A program made the position numbers and the translations under genes. 64,000 nucleotides of DNA from NCBI GenBank assembly GCA_013400115.1, contig VXBP01000409.1:124001-188000 (forward strand). The letters run 5' to 3'. Below the pieces are notes generated by a model. It saw only the letters and a program-made list of their open reading frames with translations, was not told where the DNA came from and made no database searches. Position 1 is the first letter of the stretch. Every line of letters begins with the position of its first letter. Shown in pieces: positions 60,201-63,906 of this stretch. The DNA is from Rhinopomastus cyanomelas. Lineage: Eukaryota > Chordata > Aves > Bucerotiformes > Rhinopomastidae.

Positions 60201-61824
60201 GTTACAGAATGTTACAGGTTGGAAGGACCTCAAAAGATCATCTCAGTCCAACCCCCACTGCTGGAGCAGGATAAGCCTATAGCACTGTCTCAGATGTCCT
60301 ACATGGGGCTCACACCCATGACCCCAGGAATTCAGAGTCCCAAGCTCTACCAACTGAGCCAACCCCTGCCCTGGTGTCTTTGATGCAGTCCTGGCAGCCC
60401 AAAGAGTCTTGTTCTAGAGATGACAGTGATGTTCACTCTGTTGCAAGGGAGTCGCTGGAGTGACTACTAGAGGGATCCACTGGCTGTGATGGATGAGAAG
60501 AGTATAGATGTCCCAAGAGTGAGTGGGAACTTGGGTTCCCCAGAGCTATGGCCAGCTTAGCAGAGATGTAGCCTAGACCTGGAGCTGCCAAATGCTCTGC
60601 TGTCGGCACAGGCAAGAACATCAACTCTCTGGTGAATTGCTAGTTATCACTGATATGGGAGACACCCGTTCAAGCTGGGATAACCCTGATTTCCCCCACC
60701 TTCTCCTCACCTTGAATGTCCATCAACATCTTTACTGAAGTGAAGAAAAAGACATCTTTTGCAATTCTTAAAATATCTGGTTTTGCAGTCAGAAGCAGAG
60801 GTACAGCAGGATGATTTCAGCACTTTCTGTATCTACATCTATTCTCTCACACGTAGTAGATCTGTAGGAGAGCTGCTCGATAAGATCAGTAAGGATGCTG
60901 CCTGCAGACTTCCAGAGAAGGAGACTCCACAACCCTCCTGGGCAGCCTGGTCCAGTGCTCTGTCACACACACCGTGAAGAAGTTCCTTCTCATATAGATG
61001 CAGAGCCTCCTATGCTCCAGCTCACACCCACTGCCCCTTGTCCTATCATTAGATGACACCGAGCAGAGCCTGGCTCCCTCCTCCTGACACCCACCCTTCA
61101 CATATTAATCAACATTACTGAGGTCACTCCTTTTTCCAAGCTCAAGAGATGCAGCTCCCTCAGTCTCTCCTCATCAGGGAGATGTTCCACTCCCTTCATC
61201 ACCTTTCTGGCTCTGGAGGGTAAGCCTACAGCATCCGGTGCACCCAGGCTGATATGCTGTTCCACGTGGGGCTCAAACCCACAACCCTGGCATTTGGATC
61301 ATAAGTGAGAAGGGCTTCCTTTCAAAATAACATGTAAATAATGATCTATTTTTCTGTAGCATCATTAAAATTATATTGGAAAACATTATAACTATATATA
61401 TAACAGATATTAGGTATTACACAATAATACTTTAATAATTAATAAAATATATCATAGATTCATTAGGGATTGGAAGGGGCCTCAAAAGACCATCTAGTCC
61501 AATCCCCCTGCAACATTTTATAAAGTATATATATTCTATACAATATAATATATAAAATATATAATATAAAATACATAACACATATTTATACATAAATATA
61601 TCTAACATATAAAATTAATATATTATTATATCATAGCAACAGGAAAGTAAATGGAAGAGAACCCATAATAACCAGGTGCATCTTACTATAGGCAGCCGTT
61701 TGGTACTTACAACGAGCCTGTTGATATGAACTTGCTGAGGCAACAGTCCCAGCGCCGCCGCCACTCCCTGGCGAAATATCCGCAGCAGCGTGATATTGAG
61801 CTTGTTCACATCCATTTGCAGTGT
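6121..61824 (-). CDS. PTPRR: PTPRR, receptor-type tyrosine-protein phosphatase R, 3' part of gene (12 coding exons)
   Basis: PTPRR is a single-pass membrane (or cytosolic, by isoform) tyrosine phosphatase that binds ERK and p38 MAP kinases through its kinase interaction motif and dephosphorylates the activation-loop tyrosine. Twelve exons on the minus strand join with consistent phases: 61711-61824, 59501-59656, 54198-54308, 50303-50565, 29553-29739, 26410-26494, 20820-20899, 19735-19872, 13901-14011, 12700-12857, 11533-11646 and 6121-6214. They give 536 residues plus TGA. In order the product has an ectodomain tail, one membrane helix (GFYAVVIFLSIFVILVTCLM), KIM (LQERRGSNVSLTLDM), a KIS-type TPREK, the pTyr loop NRYKTILP, WPDH, catalytic HCSAGIGRTG and the Q loop QTSEQY. 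The human protein is about 657 residues, so roughly 120 N-terminal residues lie beyond the right edge. There is no frameshift or premature stop. PTPN5 and PTPN7 are paralogues, but the ectodomain and exact KIM spacing fit PTPRR. Confidence 0.97.
6301..6364 (-). mobile_element. CR1 tail (short)
   Basis: ATCACAGAACGTTAGGG through CCCCCTGCCAGA, 64 bp, about 90 bp from the last PTPRR coding exon. Confidence 0.9.
8011..8703 (-). mobile_element. CR1, oldest and longest copy in the window
   Basis: A diverged subfamily (GGCTAAGGCTGAAAGGGACA tail, CTGACCTGGCCTTGAACACT). About 690 bp, with remnants of the reverse-transcriptase-end coding region broken by many changes. Confidence 0.9.
9650..9974 (-). 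mobile_element. CR1 with inverted junction
   Basis: Minus-oriented body 9650-9950 lacking the last ~45 bp. It is followed by a plus-oriented terminal piece, GAATGATTCTGTGATTCTGTGA (9952-9973), as in twin-primed insertions. Confidence 0.85.
10369..10666 (-). mobile_element. CR1, young type
   Basis: About 300 bp from CACAGAATCACAGAACATT to GAGAAGAGCCTGTCTGC. Confidence 0.92.
11533..11646 (-). CDS. PTPRR: PTPRR PTP-domain exon with the P-loop (SAGIGRTG)
   Basis: A 114-bp exon completing the PTP signature SAGIGRTGC, with the Arg that binds phosphate. It continues FIATAIGCQQLKEEG and VVDALSIVCQLRVD, ending in the first two bases of an Arg codon. The acceptor is TTTTCAG and the donor GTAAGT. FIATAIG has Ala where PTPRR, PTPN5 and PTPN7 commonly have Ser. 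Confidence 0.97.
12471..12606 (-). mobile_element. CR1 tail, young type
   Basis: TCATAGAATCACAATCACAG shows extra terminal octamer repeats. It ends in TTTTAAACGTCTCC, about 95 bp from the PTPRR exon at 12700. Confidence 0.92.
12700..12857 (-). CDS. PTPRR: PTPRR PTP-domain exon with WPD loop and catalytic cysteine
   Basis: A 158-bp exon: 52 codons plus two bases. It begins QGGQSRSVKHYWYTSWPDH, so it holds the WPD loop whose Asp is the general acid. It continues KTPDSAQPLLQLMLDVEED and ends RGPVIVHC, where the Cys is the nucleophile. The signature HCSAGIGRTG is split between this exon and the next in the first Ser codon. The acceptor is TTTCCAG and the donor GTAATT. Confidence 0.97.
13035..13113 (-). 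mobile_element. CR1 tail, young type
   Basis: 79 bp, abutting a second older-type CR1. Confidence 0.9.
13114..13303 (-). mobile_element. CR1, older tail type
   Basis: CACAGAACCACAGAATCACT then GGTTGGAAAAGACCCCTGGG. It reads to CAGTGCTTGGCCACCCTG. Confidence 0.9.
13648..13796 (-). mobile_element. CR1 tail, young type
   Basis: About 150 bp, ending at GACTCCACAACCCCC, about 105 bp from the exon at 13901. Confidence 0.92.
13901..14011 (-). CDS. PTPRR: PTPRR PTP-domain exon (KCVLYWPEKRGIYG...)
   Basis: A 111-bp, 37-residue exon, phase 0 at both ends. It encodes KCVLYWPEKRGIYGKVEVLV and then NVVQECENYTVRQLTIK. KCxxYWP is a classical PTP motif. The acceptor is TTTGCAG and the donor GTAACC, which is weaker than the GTAAGT donors elsewhere in the gene. 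Confidence 0.96.
14531..14633 (-). mobile_element. CR1 tail, copy 1 of a head-to-tail pair
   Basis: It ends at CACAGGAACATG, where an almost identical second tail begins. Confidence 0.92.
14634..14753 (-). mobile_element. CR1 tail, copy 2 of a head-to-tail pair
   Basis: TCACAGAATCACAGAACATT through GTCCAGGAGGGTTCTG. Confidence 0.92.
15295..15386 (-). mobile_element. CR1 tail, copy 1 of three in a row
   Basis: Starts TCATAGAATCATTAGGG and breaks at CACAGGAACGAG, the same CR1 position as the pair at 14.6 kb. Confidence 0.92.
15387..15491 (-). mobile_element. CR1 tail, copy 2 of three in a row
   Basis: TCACAGAATCACAAACCATT to CACACAGGAACATG. Confidence 0.92.
15492..15555 (-). mobile_element. 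CR1 tail, copy 3 of three in a row
   Basis: Has an internal deletion: GGACCTGGAACGATC is followed directly by CAGGCAGGTTTTAAATG. Confidence 0.88.
16555..16615 (+). mobile_element. CR1 tail (short)
   Basis: GAAGATTGGACTAGATGATC to TAATGATTCTATGATTCT. The two terminal octamers are intact. Confidence 0.9.
16731..17189 (+). mobile_element. CR1, diverged subfamily
   Basis: From AAGGACAAGGAACTGCTGGA to TTCCAACTCTACCATTCTG. It contains a small local duplication of GGAACATAGGAGGATCAAAC at about 16,946-16,985. Confidence 0.88.
17720..17923 (-). mobile_element. CR1, young type
   Basis: About 200 bp, tail AGAATCATTAGGGACTGG to GAAGTTCCTCCTCACATTT. Confidence 0.92.
19299..19386 (+). mobile_element. 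CR1 tail
   Basis: CTTGGTCTAGGTGATCCTGC to CTAATGATTTTATGATCAT. Confidence 0.92.
19735..19872 (-). CDS. PTPRR: PTPRR PTP-domain exon (FIATQGPM...DFWQMVWQ)
   Basis: A 138-bp, 46-residue exon, phase 0 to phase 0. It shows the PTP family motifs AFIATQGPM, DFWQMVWQE and VIVMITKLKEKNE. The acceptor is CTAAACCAG and the donor GTATGA. These residues form the central beta-sheet core of the catalytic domain. Confidence 0.96.
20820..20899 (-). CDS. PTPRR: PTPRR PTP-domain exon (PLSRVYLKPK...YINANYIR)
   Basis: An 80-bp exon: it finishes a split Asn codon and adds 26 codons. It carries the near-invariant YINANYI core of classical PTPs. The stretch LKPKNPSDSLSTYINA includes the family-specific NPSDS. The acceptor is CTCTTAG and the donor GTAAGT after the AGG of the last Arg. 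Confidence 0.96.
21119..21210 (-). mobile_element. CR1 tail
   Basis: CACAGAATCACAGAACATCA to GGGTCACCTAGACCAAC. Confidence 0.92.
22484..22494. repeat. Poly-C run
   Basis: About eleven consecutive C residues in a PTPRR intron. Confidence 0.8.
23164..23312. repeat. About 39-bp tandem repeat, 4 copies
   Basis: Four imperfect copies of a unit starting CCTAGGAAGTCTGGAATGGC and containing CTCTTCCAT. The first copy is shorter. It lies in a PTPRR intron. Confidence 0.9.
23508..23541 (-). mobile_element. CR1 tail remnant
   Basis: 34 bp only: TCATAGAATCACAGATTCAT followed by TAGGGATTGGAAG. Confidence 0.75.
25919..26290. repeat. 31-bp minisatellite, 12 copies
   Basis: Twelve head-to-tail copies of a 31-bp unit (core CTTACTACATAGAC; start AGACTTGTGTT). 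Units mostly alternate between TTATCTTAC and TTCTCTTAC types, giving a 62-bp higher-order period. Units 1-3 nearly equal units 10-12. One unit is 30 bp and one is 32 bp. Confidence 0.97.
26410..26494 (-). CDS. PTPRR: PTPRR PTP-domain exon with the phosphotyrosine loop
   Basis: An 85-bp exon: 28 codons plus one base. It encodes EIPMNFVDPKELDIPSHGTK and then NRYKTILPS/N. The NRYKTILP segment is the pTyr-recognition loop that sets pocket depth in classical PTPs. The acceptor is TTATAG and the donor GTAAGT. The intron just downstream holds a 31-bp minisatellite starting 119 bp from this exon. Confidence 0.96.
26954..27135 (+). mobile_element. CR1, young type
   Basis: Starts GATGGTGACAGAGCACTGG and ends CTAATGATTCTGTGATC. 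Confidence 0.92.
28352..28746 (-). mobile_element. CR1 body missing the terminal tail
   Basis: Begins at GGATCAGATAGATCAAG. About 395 bp, ending where the next CR1 tail starts. Confidence 0.9.
28747..29009 (-). mobile_element. CR1 with internal deletion
   Basis: The tail TATAGAATCATTAGGGATTG runs to GACCAAGTC and then jumps to TTGTGTCCCTCTTGAACTG, a point several hundred bases further upstream in CR1. Confidence 0.88.
29553..29739 (-). CDS. PTPRR: PTPRR exon: KIM second half, KIS and start of PTP N-terminal helices
   Basis: A 187-bp exon: one base plus 62 codons. It completes the split Arg and reads RRGSNVSLTLDMSSLG, so the PKA-type site RRGS within the KIM is intact. It then reads VAVPTPREKVAMEYLQSAG (TP-REK is the MAPK-phosphorylated KIS region) and ends SHLLQTEFM before a GTGAGT donor. 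The acceptor is TAATGCAG with few pyrimidines. Transcripts that skip the upstream exons could start at the Met of LDMSSLG and would lack a working KIM. Confidence 0.96.
29792..29866 (-). mobile_element. CR1 tail
   Basis: 75 bp, about 50 bp upstream of the KIM exon acceptor in minus-strand direction. Confidence 0.88.
30246..30320 (-). mobile_element. CR1 tail
   Basis: ACAGAACATTAGGGTTTGG to CAGGGCCACCTAAC. Confidence 0.9.
30448..30976 (+). mobile_element. CR1, young type, about 530 bp, missing its last ~90 bp
   Basis: From GCCAACAGCATCCTGGGGTG to CTTGATCTATCTGATCC. The first part keeps an open frame of about 119 codons, which is the decayed C-terminal end of the CR1 ORF2. Confidence 0.92.
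30983..31077 (-). mobile_element. Older CR1 fragment
   Basis: CTTGTGAGAAGAGACCAACT to CTCCTTTTCTTCAGACTGA. It directly abuts the preceding CR1 in opposite orientation. Confidence 0.8.
32360..32454 (+). mobile_element. CR1 tail
   Basis: ACTTGGTCTGGGTGAGCCTG to ATTCACTGATTCTGTGATA. Confidence 0.92.
32766..32851 (-). mobile_element. CR1 tail
   Basis: AATCATAGAATCACTAGGG to CACCTAGACCAAT. Confidence 0.92.
34031..34119 (-). mobile_element. CR1 tail, older type
   Basis: TCATAGAACCACAGAATCAT to CTACAAGTTCACCCCTAG. Confidence 0.9.
34970..35312 (-). mobile_element. CR1 with a short inverted piece at the 3' side
   Basis: 34,970-34,990 (GTGGGTGTCAGGAGGATGGA) is plus-oriented CR1 body. From about 34,993 the element reads minus-oriented, starting at GACCAAATTGCACAGGAAC. 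The normal 3' tail is absent. Confidence 0.85.
35541..35630 (-). mobile_element. CR1 tail, young type
   Basis: CATAGAGTCATAAGGGATTG to CCAAGTCACACAG. Confidence 0.92.
35631..35718 (-). mobile_element. Older CR1 tail remnant
   Basis: TCAGTCTGGGTTAGAAGGGA and CTGCCATGGGCAGGGACAC mark an old subfamily, abutting the younger tail. Confidence 0.8.
36830..37075 (-). mobile_element. CR1, young type
   Basis: CATAGAATCATTAGGGATTG to CCAGCTCACACCCCTTCTC. Confidence 0.92.
37301..37395. repeat. AT-rich, partly palindromic tract
   Basis: Dense TATA/ATAT words (ATTATATATTATATAGATTA and similar) that can form cruciforms. Not part of CR1. Confidence 0.7.
37414..37582 (-). mobile_element. CR1, young type
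   Basis: Inserted beside the AT-rich tract that ends near 37,395. Confidence 0.92.
38241..38890 (-). mobile_element. CR1, young type, about 650 bp, best-preserved coding remnant
   Basis: It keeps a minus-strand open frame of about 186 codons (38325-38885), the C-terminal end of the CR1 ORF2. The upstream reverse transcriptase and endonuclease regions are absent, so it cannot be autonomous. Confidence 0.93.
40961..41368 (-). mobile_element. CR1, young type
   Basis: About 410 bp. It has a small internal deletion near 41,125-41,145. Confidence 0.92.
41612..41797 (+). repeat. Left copy of a 186-bp direct repeat flanking a CR1
   Basis: Starts AAAACAAGAGCAAAGGTG and ends CAGCTGTTTCT near the CR1 boundary. 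It is roughly 80% identical to 42233-42418. The pair abuts both ends of the CR1 at 41796-42231. Confidence 0.85.
41796..42231 (-). mobile_element. CR1, older type, flanked by a 186-bp direct repeat
   Basis: ACAGAATCACAGAATCATTC at the 3' end to CTTCACCAGCTTTG at the 5' break. Confidence 0.93.
42233..42418 (+). repeat. Right copy of a 186-bp direct repeat flanking a CR1
   Basis: Starts AAAAACGAGAAGAAAGG directly after the CR1 5' break and runs to GCAGTTGTTTCT. Shared blocks include CCTTATTCAGACATTAAAT and TAGGGATGCTCC. Confidence 0.85.
44020..44148 (-). mobile_element. Two abutting CR1 tails
   Basis: A young tail, 44,020-44,108, is followed by an old remnant (CCAGGGACCACAGGATCATC). This is the same young-next-to-old arrangement as at 35.5-35.7 kb. 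Confidence 0.85.
44577..44729. repeat. 51-bp tandem repeat made of CR1 3' tail, 3 copies
   Basis: Three copies of a 51-bp unit (AGAATCATCAGGGATTGG...GTCCAACCAC). Copies 1 and 2 are identical and copy 3 has a handful of changes. The unit is the terminal part of a minus-strand CR1. Confidence 0.95.
45801..45894 (-). mobile_element. CR1 tail in inverted pair
   Basis: CATAGAACCATAGAATCATT to ACCCAGACCAAGTCA. It meets a plus-oriented CR1 at 45,895. Confidence 0.92.
45895..46107 (+). mobile_element. CR1, mosaic body and tail
   Basis: The body (ATATGAGAAGGAACTTCTTC) resembles young copies. The tail (GATGTGGTGTTGGGGGATC and CAGCCTGAATGATTCTG) is the older type. Confidence 0.88.
47300..47650. promoter_or_regulatory. 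Compact CpG island inside the 20.6-kb PTPRR intron
   Basis: The densest part (about 47,450-47,625) holds about 22 CpG in roughly 175 bp, against almost none in neighbouring kilobases. It has GC-box-like CCCCGCC and CGCGCCCGC. On the minus strand a consensus donor (GTG/GTAAGTGG) occurs at 47,437-47,438. It could be an internal PTPRR promoter and first exon, or the promoter of a noncoding RNA. An exon ending there would be out of frame with the exon at 29,739, so translation would have to begin at an internal AUG. Confidence 0.5.
48177..48511 (-). mobile_element. CR1, young type
   Basis: About 335 bp, ending CATTAATGAGGTCG. Confidence 0.92.
48740..48826 (-). mobile_element. CR1 tail
   Basis: GGAATCACAGAATGCAGTGG to CACCTAGGGGAGGCC. 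Confidence 0.88.
50303..50565 (-). CDS. PTPRR: PTPRR juxtamembrane exon ending inside the kinase interaction motif
   Basis: A 263-bp exon that begins VLYRLKEKIQLSLRQ, the basic cytosolic stop-transfer region. It continues through MVQPEQAPRLVNVVVDPQG and ends MKPVGLQE plus two bases of an Arg codon. The donor is GTAGGA and the acceptor is TTTCTGTAG. The final LQE-R is the first part of the KIM that docks ERK and p38. The codon is completed 20.6 kb away in the exon at 29,739. The middle of the exon (LCASPSPF) is the most divergent part compared with mammals. Confidence 0.96.
50860..51056 (-). mobile_element. CR1 with internal deletion
   Basis: The tail to AAGCTGCACAGG jumps to GAACAGCCCCAACTCCCTC. 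Confidence 0.88.
51678..51872 (-). mobile_element. CR1, young type
   Basis: TCATAGAATCATTAGGG to GTCACCCTCACTGAAGAA. Confidence 0.92.
51917..52028 (-). mobile_element. CR1 tail
   Basis: ATCACAGAACATTAGGG to GGAACACATCCAGGAAGAA. Only about 45 bp separate it from the previous CR1. Confidence 0.92.
52894..53312 (-). mobile_element. CR1, older type
   Basis: About 420 bp, AACCACAGAATCACTCTG to TTTATTCTCCAGGCT. Confidence 0.92.
54198..54308 (-). CDS. PTPRR: PTPRR transmembrane exon
   Basis: A 111-bp, 37-residue exon, phase 0 at both ends. The sequence KNVLQGQREADKIWSKE precedes the hydrophobic helix GFYAVVIFLSIFVILVTCLM. The donor is GTAAGT directly after the ATG of the last Met. The acceptor is poor: the AG is preceded by CAAAAA rather than pyrimidines, although a long CT tract lies just upstream. 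The in-frame start at KNVLQGQ is what vertebrate PTPRR shows after TEVSPE, which supports this boundary. Confidence 0.94.
55180..55660 (-). mobile_element. CR1, young type
   Basis: About 480 bp. It reads to GAGCTGAGGGGCCCAGAACC. Confidence 0.93.
55792..55808. repeat. (AG)n microsatellite
   Basis: About eight AG units. Confidence 0.9.
56336..56733 (+). mobile_element. CR1 with large internal deletion
   Basis: The body runs to CCAGGCTCTGCTC at about 56,640. After about 40 unrelated bases an older-type tail (GAGGTCTTTTCCAGCCTCAA) follows. Confidence 0.85.
57282..57473 (-). mobile_element. CR1 internal fragment, no 3' tail
   Basis: CTGTTGGAGCTTGAAGCCC to TTTATGCTCCAGG. Older type. The 3' ~180 bp are missing, which implies a later deletion. 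Confidence 0.88.
57855..57870 (+). repeat. 16-bp target-site duplication, left copy
   Basis: TGGTGCACAACTTTCA immediately before the 3' end of the CR1 at 57869-58227. It is repeated exactly at 58228-58243. Confidence 0.9.
57871..58227 (-). mobile_element. CR1, young type, with perfect 16-bp TSD
   Basis: TAGAACATTAGGGATTGG to TTTTCCCCAAGCTA. Flanked by TGGTGCACAACTTTCA on both sides. Confidence 0.95.
58228..58243 (+). repeat. 16-bp target-site duplication, right copy
   Basis: Perfect repeat of the left copy at the truncated 5' side of the same CR1. Confidence 0.9.
58840..58925 (-). mobile_element. CR1 tail ending at an ambiguous base
   Basis: CATAGAATCATAGAATCATT to CACCTAGAC. The next base is N. 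Confidence 0.92.
58926..58926. other. Ambiguous base (N)
   Basis: The only non-ACGT base in the window, exactly at the end of the recognisable CR1 sequence. It may mark an assembly join. Confidence 0.95.
59501..59656 (-). CDS. PTPRR: PTPRR ectodomain exon (EQRNCVELFVSP...ITEVSPE)
   Basis: A 156-bp, 52-residue exon, phase 0 to phase 0. The acceptor is TTTTCCCTAG and the donor is GTTAGT after SPE. Key segments are NCVELFVSPLNRKPG, EALPSDEVLRSLNINILHQ and SQFGITEVSPE, matching the membrane-proximal ectodomain of vertebrate PTPRR. It contains a lone Cys (NCVEL), so it could pair with an upstream cysteine or another chain. Confidence 0.96.
60201..60372 (-). mobile_element. tRNA-like head fused to a CR1-type tail (SINE-like composite)
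   Basis: On the minus strand, 60372 to about 60285 is tRNA-like. It has a box A match TGGCTCAGTTGG (60350-60361), an anticodon-arm-like GGGACTCTGAATTCC and a box B-like GGTGTGAGCCC (60306-60316). A linker ending TATAGGCTTA follows, then a CR1 3' tail ending near 60201. The order head-linker-CR1 tail is that of tRNA-derived SINEs that borrow the CR1 machinery; TguSINE1 of songbirds is such a precedent. Confidence 0.65.
60909..61214 (-). mobile_element. CR1 fragment lacking its 3' tail
   Basis: It begins at CTTCCAGAGAAGG, so the terminal 100 or so bases of CR1 are missing. It is joined upstream to the tRNA-like segment. Confidence 0.85.
61215..61303 (-). mobile_element. Second tRNA-like head, joined to a CR1 body
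   Basis: The minus strand carries box B-like GGTTTGAGCCC in a T-arm-like GTGGGTTTGAGCCCCACG, then GCTGTAGGCTTA. It runs directly into the 5' side of the CR1 at 60909-61214. It shares the AGGCTTA linker with the composite at 60201 but joins CR1 at a different point. Confidence 0.55.
61360..61640. repeat. AT-rich low-complexity tract split by a CR1 tail
   Basis: TATATA- and AATATAT-rich sequence on both sides of the CR1 tail at 61451-61515, about 70 bp from the PTPRR exon donor side at 61711. Confidence 0.85.
61451..61515 (-). mobile_element. CR1 tail inside the AT-rich tract
   Basis: ATCATAGATTCATTAGGG to CAATCCCCCTGCAAC. Confidence 0.92.
61711..61824 (-). CDS. PTPRR: PTPRR ectodomain exon (TLQMDVNKLN...INRLV)
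   Basis: A 114-bp, 38-residue exon in phase 0 at both ends. The acceptor is TTTTCCAG and the donor is GTAAGT after RLV. It encodes TLQMDVNKLNITLLRIF and then GVAAALGLLPQQVHINRLV, with one N-glycosylation sequon (NIT). This stretch is extracellular or luminal in the receptor isoform. It is the most 5' PTPRR exon I can find in the window. The upstream exon, with the signal peptide and the preceding ectodomain, must lie beyond 64,000. Confidence 0.95.
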
Positions 61825-62258
61825 CTGGAAAACAAAACCAGTTCAAGTCAGTCCTTGCTCAACACATGTGGTTCTCAAGATGAATAATCTCTAGGAGATT
61901 TTCTCAGCTGTGTTCAGACTAGGTTCCAGAGGTTTGTGACTAAATTCCTTGGATAAGTTGGTGTTCAAGGTAACACAACAACTGCATTAAAAACGTGAGT
62001 CAAGCATTAAACATCAATTCAACTCTAAAGAATGAGAGGTTGGATCTACACAATGATTTGCTTTGAGTATTATCACAGTACTTTTCCCTGCAGGTGAAGA
62101 ATGAATCAGACATGGTGAAATTACACAACTTCAGTTTTGATCAGCAGTTTCTGAGACCAAAAACGGACACGTGCCACGTGCTTGAATTTCCTACCACTTC
62201 CTCACATGAGCCAGAGCATGCCATCGTTCCCAGCACAAACCAACAAACTAGAGCTATC

Positions 62259-62325
62259 TGAAAGGACATTGTGCAGATGCTGGTGCTGGTCCCTTCTCAC
62301 AGGTAATCAGTGACAGAACAGAGAG
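62259..62325 (+). mobile_element. Older CR1, 5' part (host of a nested insertion)
   Basis: GGACATTGTGCAGATGCTGG to GTGACAGAACAGAG. It continues at about 62,726 after the inserted CR1. Confidence 0.88.
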
Positions 62326-62724
62326 AATGAAGGGAGTAGAACACCTCCCTGATGAGGAAAGGCTGAGGGAGCTGGGTCTCTGTAGCTTGGAGAAAGGGAA
62401 ACTGAGGGGTGACCTCATTAATGTTGATAAATATGGGAAGGGTGGGTGTCAGGAGGATGGAGCCAGGCTCTGCTCAGTGGCATCTAAAGATAGGACAAGG
62501 GGCATAAGGTGTGAGCTCATAGGAGGTTCCACATCAGTATGAGAAGAACTTCATGTTGTGGGTGACATGCCCAGAGAGGTTGTGGAGTCTCCTCTGGAGA
62601 CATTTAAAAGTCACCTGGGTATGTTCCTGTGTGACTTGGTCTAGGTAGTCCTGCTGTGCCAAGGGCACTGGACTGGATGATGTTTTGAGGTCCTTTCCAA
62701 TCCCTAATGTTCTGTGAGTCTGTG
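62326..62724 (+). mobile_element. Young CR1 nested in an older CR1
   Basis: AGAATGAAGGGAGTAGAAC to TAATGTTCTGTGAGTCTGTG. It interrupts the older-type CR1. Confidence 0.9.
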
Positions 62725-62727
62725 AAT

Positions 62728-62979
62728 GCTTTCAAGCTCCAAAAGGGTAGATTTAGATTAGACATCAGGAAAAAATTCTTCACAGAGAGAGTGGTCAGGG
62801 TCTGCAACGGGCTGCCCAAGGCGCCGGTTGAGTCCCCATCCCTGGATGAGTTTAAAAGATGCTTAGATGTAGTGTTGGGAGATATGGTTTATGGGTGAAC
62901 TTGTAGAGAAGAACTGTAGGTTGGACTCAACGATCCCAAGTGCCTTTTTCAGCCTGAATGATTCTATGATCCTATGAAC
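62728..62979 (+). mobile_element. Older CR1, 3' part (host of a nested insertion)
   Basis: TTTCAAGCTCCAAAAGGGTA to TGAATGATTCTATGATCCT. It picks up where 62,325 stopped. Confidence 0.9.
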
Positions 62980-63855
62980 TCTATCATCAAAGTATTTTCC
63001 TTGTCTGATTTGGAATCATAGTGAAATTTAAATGTCTCCTCAACTTCAAATCCTTCCTGTGAGGTCACTGAAATTTTACCCAGGACATAATCTAGCTTCA
63101 AACCTTCTGTTTCCAGGAAGACCTAGATATGGGGTCTTCATGTGATGCCTCACGGCCAACACTTTCATGTGATACTTTGGGCTCCCTGTCTTTGTGCCCT
63201 TATCGCTTTTGCGATTTGACAATGAGTAGTGGAGAAAAGAGGGAAGAGGAGTTTGTTAGATGGTCCCAGAAGGCTTTCAATGCTTTTGGCAATTTCTGAC
63301 TCAGGAAGTTAGCAAGTTCTGGCTGAGCCAGCAGACCAGAGGTGAAAAGGGATTTTTTCATTTCAAGCTCACTGTGCCAGCTTGCAGCTCTGAGGATCCA
63401 AGCAAGTTATTCTTCCTCCTAACTACCGCTGCATAAGTAGGATTAAATAACCACAGATCAGACCTCACTGCGAATATTCCTACAGTCTGGAAGCAAAGGC
63501 AACTCTTTTTCCTCCAAGAAAAACAGCATCAAACATTCAGACTGTTGTTCTCTATTTATCAGATGCATCTCCAAGTCGTGTTGTCAAATCATAACATGTT
63601 TGCTTTCCTTTGTCATTGCATATTTGATTTTTCCATCATTACTGAGTGCTTTGCATCTTTGTCCTCTCTTTACACTAATGGGATTGTCAGAGCTTGATGC
63701 ACCCACTGAGCTCTGCCCTTGCCACGCAGCTGAGCTCTGATTCAGCTGCAAGTATTAAAGGATTCTTCTATCTCAATAAATATCTTTTCTACCCTGACAT
63801 TTCCAAAGTGCAAAATCTACTTCTCCTGGCTTCTTTTGGAATTAGAGAGACATCA

Positions 63856-63906
63856 GGGGATTGGACTAGATGATTGGTCCTTTCCAGTCTCTACTGTTCT
63901 GTGATC
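63856..63906 (+). mobile_element. CR1 tail (short)
   Basis: GGGGATTGGACTAGATGATT to CTACTGTTCTGTGATCCTC. Confidence 0.85.

Larger units (their letters stand above)
59657..61710 (-). other. PTPRR intron
   Basis: 2.05 kb holding both tRNA-like/CR1 composites and an AT-rich tract interrupted by a CR1 tail. No exon is seen. Confidence 0.85.

Noticed and set aside
60285..60372. Functional tRNA gene
   Set aside because: The acceptor stem does not close, the anticodon stem has a mismatch and the 3' side runs into CR1. It is better read as a tRNA-derived repeat head.
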